Assembly: GCA_964454645.1 (NCBI GenBank)
Contig: CAYVTM010000016.1
Location: 1 to 18,698 of the forward strand
DNA from: CAYVTM01 sp964454645
GTDB taxonomy: Bacteria; Bacteroidota; Bacteroidia; Sphingobacteriales; Sphingobacteriaceae
DNA length: 18,698 nt
Reading direction: 5' to 3'
The notes below the pieces were generated by a model. The model was not told the DNA's origin and searched no databases. It saw nothing but the letters and a program-made list of their open reading frames with translations. Of the stretch, positions 15,826 through 18,698 are shown piece by piece; within the stretch, counting starts at the first letter, position 1, and each line of letters starts with the position of its first letter. The position numbers and the translations under genes are program-made.

Positions 15826-15978
15826 TTATACAAACTTCCAAATATCCTCAATCAGCAAATTATCAAATGTTTTGATGGGGTCTTTCCAAATGCTTTCAGT
15901 ACGCATACTTGGTCTGATGTCGCAGTAATACACTCCGTCAAGCGGGTTGAGCTTTACTCTATAGTCTTTTCTTCCCAT
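15826..15978 (-). CDS. Small 50-residue protein overlapping the methyltransferase 3' end, function unknown
   Basis: The ATG at 15978 (MGRKDYRVKLNPLDGVYYCD...) lies 25 bases inside the end of the methyltransferase gene, in a different frame. The frame runs 50 codons to a TAA at 15828-15826. The product (mid part IRPSMRTESIWKDPIKTFDN) has the composition of a folded protein rather than of random AT-rich DNA: five aromatic residues in hydrophobic patterns and no low complexity. It fills what would otherwise be a 190-base gap between the methyltransferase and STAND genes. I do not recognise it. It may be a translationally coupled accessory peptide or the remnant of a longer gene. Confidence 0.45.
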   Translation of the reverse strand: MGRKDYRVKLNPLDGVYYCDIRPSMRTESIWKDPIKTFDNLLIEDIWKFV

Positions 15979-16889
15979 TGCAACGCTAATTGTTCTACTT
16001 TCATTTTCTCTGTCAAGCCATGATTGTGTTGAACAAAGTCATCTGTGTCAAAATTGCAGACGAGTGCTTCTACAACTGTCCGTCTGTTTTCAATGCTGCC
16101 ACCGTTATGATAAAAATGGTCTTTGGTTACAATATTGAACTTGCTCCAAAATTTATTTATCATTTCGTTTTCTCTCCAATCATTATGATGCCAGGTTGAA
16201 AGAATAAATTTTGCTTTGGTTTCGCTCAATAAGTTGAATAAAAGTTCTTCGTCCTGCTCTGTCCAACCGTTATAATAGTCAACATGTCTGCCATAGTAAG
16301 GTGGGTCGCAATAGATAATATCGTTTTCTGTCGCAAGGGGAATAATGTCAGCGAATGATTTATTATGAAAAGTCCAGTTAGGTTCAGGTTGAATGATTTG
16401 CGATACTGTCGCAACCTGATTGGTAATTTTAGTAATGTATGCTTGTGCAAACCTGTCGGGCTTTTTGCAAAATGGGATATTCCAATTTCCTTTACTTCCA
16501 AATCTCATCATACCATTGAAACCGGCACGGGAAAGAAAAATAAAATCATAAGGTGAAAATTCTCCACTATTAAACCGTGAACGAACTTTTAAATAATGCT
16601 CGTAACCATTATTGTCAGCTTTACTTAATATTTCGCCTTCTTGTTCAAGATACTGTTTCATTAAAGGTGCAGTAATTTCTTTCTGCTGAACGCCTTGGTA
16701 GAAGTTGATTATATGCGGATTTGTATCATTTAAAATTGCTTTTTTATAACCTGAATTGAAAGCAACAACGCCCGTTCCTAAAAACGGTTCTATCCACTTG
16801 CCCTTCACTTTTGGGGCAAGTTCCATAATCCAGGGGACTAACTTGGTTTTTATACCTTGACTTTTTATGGGTGGAACAATTACTCTCAT
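15954..16889 (-). CDS. EcoRV-type adenine-N6 DNA methyltransferase (D12 class)
   Basis: The 311-residue product begins MRVIVPPIKSQGIKTKLVPW, closely matching what I recall of the M.EcoRV N-terminus. Motif I is IEPFLGTGVVAFN (33-45), the NGMMRF block is at 125-130, and motif IV is CDPPYYGRHVDYYNGW (194-209). STWHHNDWREN follows at 231-241. These are D12-class (Dam/EcoRV) features, giving m6A, and by homology the target is GATATC. M.EcoRV has about 298 residues, so the last 15 or so (to LQWEEKTIE) are an extension. The start overlaps the endonuclease stop by four bases (ATGA). Order here is endonuclease then methylase in tandem, unlike the divergent arrangement I recall for plasmid-borne EcoRV. 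Confidence 0.93.
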   Translation of the reverse strand: MRVIVPPIKSQGIKTKLVPWIMELAPKVKGKWIEPFLGTGVVAFNSGYKKAILNDTNPHIINFYQGVQQKEITAPLMKQYLEQEGEILSKADNNGYEHYLKVRSRFNSGEFSPYDFIFLSRAGFNGMMRFGSKGNWNIPFCKKPDRFAQAYITKITNQVATVSQIIQPEPNWTFHNKSFADIIPLATENDIIYCDPPYYGRHVDYYNGWTEQDEELLFNLLSETKAKFILSTWHHNDWRENEMINKFWSKFNIVTKDHFYHNGGSIENRRTVVEALVCNFDTDDFVQHNHGLTEKMKVEQLALQWEEKTIE

Positions 16890-17803
16890 TTTGTATCGTT
16901 TTTAGAAGTTCTTGTTACAATTTTATCCCATAGGTCTGTTCTGCCTTTAAATTCTAAAAAGTTTTTAAGTGAGGTTATTTTAATCGTCTTTCCATCTTTG
17001 ACCATTGTGGCAGAACCAAAATTTATCCAATATTCGTCAAACCATTCTTCTCCAAGTTGGCTAAATATTCCATTTTCATTTCTTAAATCTTCAATGCTAA
17101 GTGTTGAACCGATATTAGCGGTATTGCCAGAACCTTGCTTGTCGCTGGCAATTTTCCATTTTTCGGCTGCGAAAAAGTCAAAGTCTTTGATTACGGAAGT
17201 AATAGACTTTAAATTCTTTACGGTTGTAACTTCACGTTCTCCAACCTTTTTGTTCGGAGTTTCATACTCTTCCTGAAGTTCCTGAACCTGATAAATTTCC
17301 GTTTCAGAAACATCATCACTCAGGTCTGTCCTTGTATAAATAACACCCAAACAAAAATGCCCTAAATATTGATTGTAAGGGAATTGGATGTTCTTTTTCT
17401 TGTCCCGCTCTTTAAAATAACTTCCGTGGCTGCCTAACGTAAAACTCGAAATACCGCTTTTCTTACGATAAGTTGTTTTTAAATCAACAGCAAATTTTAC
17501 TTCTTCATTTTCTTTATTGATGAAAGTTAAATCGGGGTAGTAATTTTGATGTTCGGTAAGTAATATTTTATATCCAATTTCTTCCGCAAATTGAAGTATT
17601 TGAGGGAATATGTGGATTTCAAGAATTTTAGAAACAATTTTTGTGTCTGATGAAATGGTGTAGATGTTTTTATAAACGTCAATGAACCCTTTTACCGACC
17701 AGTCGCCATTGTCGGTAGAAACGTATTTTTCCAACTTGTCAGTAAATCTGTCAAGTTCCTTTTTAAATGCTGATTTATATTTTTCTTTGTCTTTTAAGTT
17801 CAT
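16886..17803 (-). CDS. EcoRV-type type II restriction endonuclease
   Basis: The 305-residue product aligns along most of its length with EcoRV as I recall it. SSDTKIVSKILEIHIFP matches the helix with E45 (here E62). YYPDLTF...FAVDLKTTY carries the PD-(D/E)xK site: D91, D107 and K109, equivalent to EcoRV D74, D90 and K92. NIQFPYNQYLGH..LGVIYTR follows. KWKIAS..QGSGNTANIGS holds the recognition loop; G224, G226, N227 and T228 correspond to the base-contacting 182-186 residues. GIFSQLGEEWFDEYWINF also matches. The prediction is a homodimer making blunt cuts at GATATC. It is about 60 residues longer than EcoRV (245), with extra sequence at the N-terminus (about 17), in the 160-205 region and at the C-terminus. 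The ATG at 17803 lies 111 bases after the regulator stop. Confidence 0.93.
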   Translation of the reverse strand: MNLKDKEKYKSAFKKELDRFTDKLEKYVSTDNGDWSVKGFIDVYKNIYTISSDTKIVSKILEIHIFPQILQFAEEIGYKILLTEHQNYYPDLTFINKENEEVKFAVDLKTTYRKKSGISSFTLGSHGSYFKERDKKKNIQFPYNQYLGHFCLGVIYTRTDLSDDVSETEIYQVQELQEEYETPNKKVGEREVTTVKNLKSITSVIKDFDFFAAEKWKIASDKQGSGNTANIGSTLSIEDLRNENGIFSQLGEEWFDEYWINFGSATMVKDGKTIKITSLKNFLEFKGRTDLWDKIVTRTSKNDTK

Positions 17804-17914
17804 CGTATTAAATTTCTTCTTTGGTTATAAAAATCATATTTTAATTCATTTTTCAATGCTCCAAGCTTCTACACAAGTTCAAGTGTCGGCATTTCTTTAT
17901 TTCTTGTCATTGTT

Positions 17915-18238
17915 TTACCCATTTCGTAAAGTTTTTAAGTAAGACACTTTTTCTTCTGCGACTTTCAAAATATTTAAGTCGGCTTCTTCGTCCAGAATTT
18001 TATAGGCGATTTGGTCGCTTAAAAATTCACTTAGCAATTCCTTTTCGTCCACCTTAAAATAAGTTGAAACGTCTTTGATAATTTGTTTAGTCGGCTGTCT
18101 TTCGTTGCGTTCAATCTTTGCAAGCAAAGAAGGGTCAATCTGGATGCTGCTCGCAACTTCTCTCAAAGTCAGTTGAGCCTCTTCTCTCAAAGTTCTAAGA
18201 TGTTCGCCAAAGGTTGTAAACTTTTTCATCGTTGCCAT
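17915..18238 (-). CDS. XRE-family HTH regulator, probable controller (C) protein of the EcoRV-like system
   Basis: The 107-residue product has a Cro/CI-type helix-turn-helix at about residues 11-66: FGEHLRTLREEAQLTLREVASSIQIDPSLLAKIERNERQPT, with the typical second and third helices. A 40-residue helical tail (FLSDQIAYKILDEEADLNILKVAEEKVSYLKTL) may dimerise. The start could also be the ATG three codons on (MKKFTTFG). It lies first in the operon, before the endonuclease and methylase, as controller proteins commonly do. Its own promoter is flanked by two inverted repeats of identical geometry, which suggests autoregulation and delayed endonuclease expression. The target genes are inferred from position. 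Confidence 0.88.
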   Translation of the reverse strand: MATMKKFTTFGEHLRTLREEAQLTLREVASSIQIDPSLLAKIERNERQPTKQIIKDVSTYFKVDEKELLSEFLSDQIAYKILDEEADLNILKVAEEKVSYLKTLRNG

Positions 18239-18241
18239 TCA

Positions 18242-18256
18242 GGACTAATTTTGTCC
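18242..18256. promoter_or_regulatory. Putative controller operator, promoter-proximal (GGAC-N7-GTCC)
   Basis: GGACTAATTTTGTCC is a perfect four-base dyad around seven bases and lies just downstream of the -7 box, about four bases before the regulator's ATG. It has the same geometry as the site at 18282-18296. Binding here would block transcription start or elongation. Confidence 0.6.
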
Positions 18257-18288
18257 AAAGTTAAAAATAAGATTTTATTCTGGACAAA
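18256..18288 (-). promoter_or_regulatory. Bacteroidota-type promoter of the XRE / EcoRV-like operon
   Basis: On the minus strand, TTTG (18288-18285) is followed after 21 bases by TAACTTTG (18263-18256). Both match the Bacteroidota -33 (TTTG) and -7 (TAnnTTTG) elements at acceptable spacing. The -7 box ends 17 bases upstream of the regulator's ATG at 18238, so the leader is very short. Operator-like dyads overlap the -33 box and abut the -7 box. Confidence 0.7.
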
Positions 18289-18296
18289 TGAAGTCC
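18282..18296. promoter_or_regulatory. Putative controller operator, distal (GGAC-N7-GTCC)
   Basis: GGACAAATGAAGTCC, with flanking T and A extending it to TGGAC-N7-GTCCA, covers the TTTG -33 element (18285-18288). Its centre is 40 bases (about four helical turns) from the centre of the site at 18242-18256. This suggests two dimers on the same DNA face. Confidence 0.6.
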
Positions 18297-18332
18297 ACAA
18301 AAAGTTATTCACAACTTCGTGCGGTGGGAAAA

Positions 18333-18394
18333 TTTTAGCTCTTTTGGCTGCGAAGGGTTGGCTCGTGGATTGGGGCAGCCAAATGTGCTAAAAT
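18333..18394. repeat. Family-2 hairpin, upstream of the regulator gene
   Basis: The inverted repeat pairs ATTTTAGCTCTTTTGGCTGC (18333-18352) with GCAGCCAAATGTGCTAAAAT (18375-18394); 18 of 20 positions pair. The two failures are again the T/T oppositions in the CTCTTTTG/CAAATGTG core. The loop contains GGGTTGGCTCGTGGATTGG, similar to the loops at 4767-4787 and 10966-10989. The stretch from 18395 to 18584 beyond it shows only GGGTCGGCAAAA-like AT/GT-rich sequence and no gene. Confidence 0.65.
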
Positions 18395-18584
18395 GTGCGG
18401 CTGGTAAGAAAAAATTAAAAATGCGGGTCGGCAAAAATTTTAAAAACACTTGGGTCGGGTCTGAGAGTCGGCAAAATCAGTTTAGGATTGTCAAATTTAG
18501 TCGTCCGAAATTTAGTTTGGAAGTCGTCAGTTTGGTTGTTTGGCTGTCAGCCTGATAGTAGTACGGTCGTTCGTTACGCTTGCA

Positions 18585-18698
18585 CCTAACGTTTTGCAGA
18601 TTTGCGATGGGCGGGATTTTTACCACTTATGTTTCTACGGAGTACAAAACTTTCGGCTACCACTAAACTGTCTGCGGAGCACGAAACCCCGCCTATTG
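18585..18698. repeat. Family-1 palindromic repeat, copy E (cut by window edge)
   Basis: The left end is CCTAAC (18585-18590), followed by the GTTTTGC... bulge region, GATGGGCGGG (stem), the shared interior (CGGAGTACAAAACTTTCGG, AGCAC) and the returning stem CCCCGCC near 18690. The right end (GTTA...) would lie about 15 bases beyond the window. TACGGTCG at 18562-18569 precedes it by 25 bases, as in copies C and D. Confidence 0.7.

Noticed and set aside
17800..17922. A 17-codon frame (MGKTMTRNKEMPTLELV) overlapping the regulator's end, followed after TAG by protein-like KLGALKNELKYDFYNQRR up to the nuclease ATG
   Set aside because: It is interrupted by a stop and too short to support. It might be a decayed small gene or coupling leader, but nothing beyond composition argues for it.
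776..18698. Family-1 repeats as proven integron attC sites
   Set aside because: No integrase is present, the core boxes match the consensus only in part, and units are far larger than usual cassettes. I kept this only as a hypothesis.

Overview
The window looks like an accessory (defence-rich) stretch of a Bacteroidota chromosome, probably Chitinophagales, Saprospirales or Sphingobacteriales. Four observations support this. The DNA is AT-rich. Leader sequences lack clear Shine-Dalgarno motifs. Promoter candidates have the Bacteroidota TTTG / TAnnTTTG form. The protein types are typical of the phylum: a Reg_prop lipoprotein with an SC-N-G-Q lipobox and a secreted NADase-type glycan-binding protein. 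Every gene I can support lies on the minus strand, so transcription runs right to left.

Layout in the direction of transcription, from the right edge. Positions 18698-18239 hold no gene. They contain a truncated 130-bp palindromic repeat, a hairpin repeat, and a promoter bracketed by two identical-geometry inverted repeats (GGAC-N7-GTCC). Next come a small XRE regulator (18238-17915), an EcoRV-type restriction endonuclease (17803-16886) and its EcoRV-type adenine methyltransferase (16889-15954). A 50-residue small gene overlaps the methyltransferase end (15978-15826), and a 1437-residue STAND ATPase with an Mrr-like nuclease head follows (15764-11451; AVAST-like). The gap 11450-10832 holds two hairpin repeats and one palindromic repeat. 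A tight four-gene operon follows: HerA helicase, NurA nuclease, SPPY-type DNA methyltransferase, and an AlbA_2/HATPase protein (10831-4897). After another hairpin and palindrome come a three-helix membrane protein (4504-3806), a secreted glycan-binding protein (3776-3009), and a HEPN-motif protein split by an apparent frameshift (2828-919). The last gene is a propeller lipoprotein cut by the left edge (709-1).

The strongest candidate for an undescribed system is the HerA-NurA-methyltransferase-AlbA_2/HATPase operon. It combines a DNA-translocating resection motor and nuclease with a self-marking methylase and a fourth ATP-binding protein, all with start/stop overlaps or gaps of 12 bases or less. 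The neighbouring operon joins a self-regulated EcoRV-like restriction-modification system to a STAND phage sensor, which gives layered defence.

Two families of structured intergenic repeats punctuate the region. Family 1 (about 130 bp, ends TAAC...GTTA) follows nearly every gene or operon in the same orientation, rather like integron attC sites. Family 2 (about 60 bp hairpins) keeps a mismatched core, CTCTTTTG opposite CAAATGTG, while both flanking stems change in a compensatory way. No integrase, transposase, tRNA, rRNA or CRISPR array is visible.
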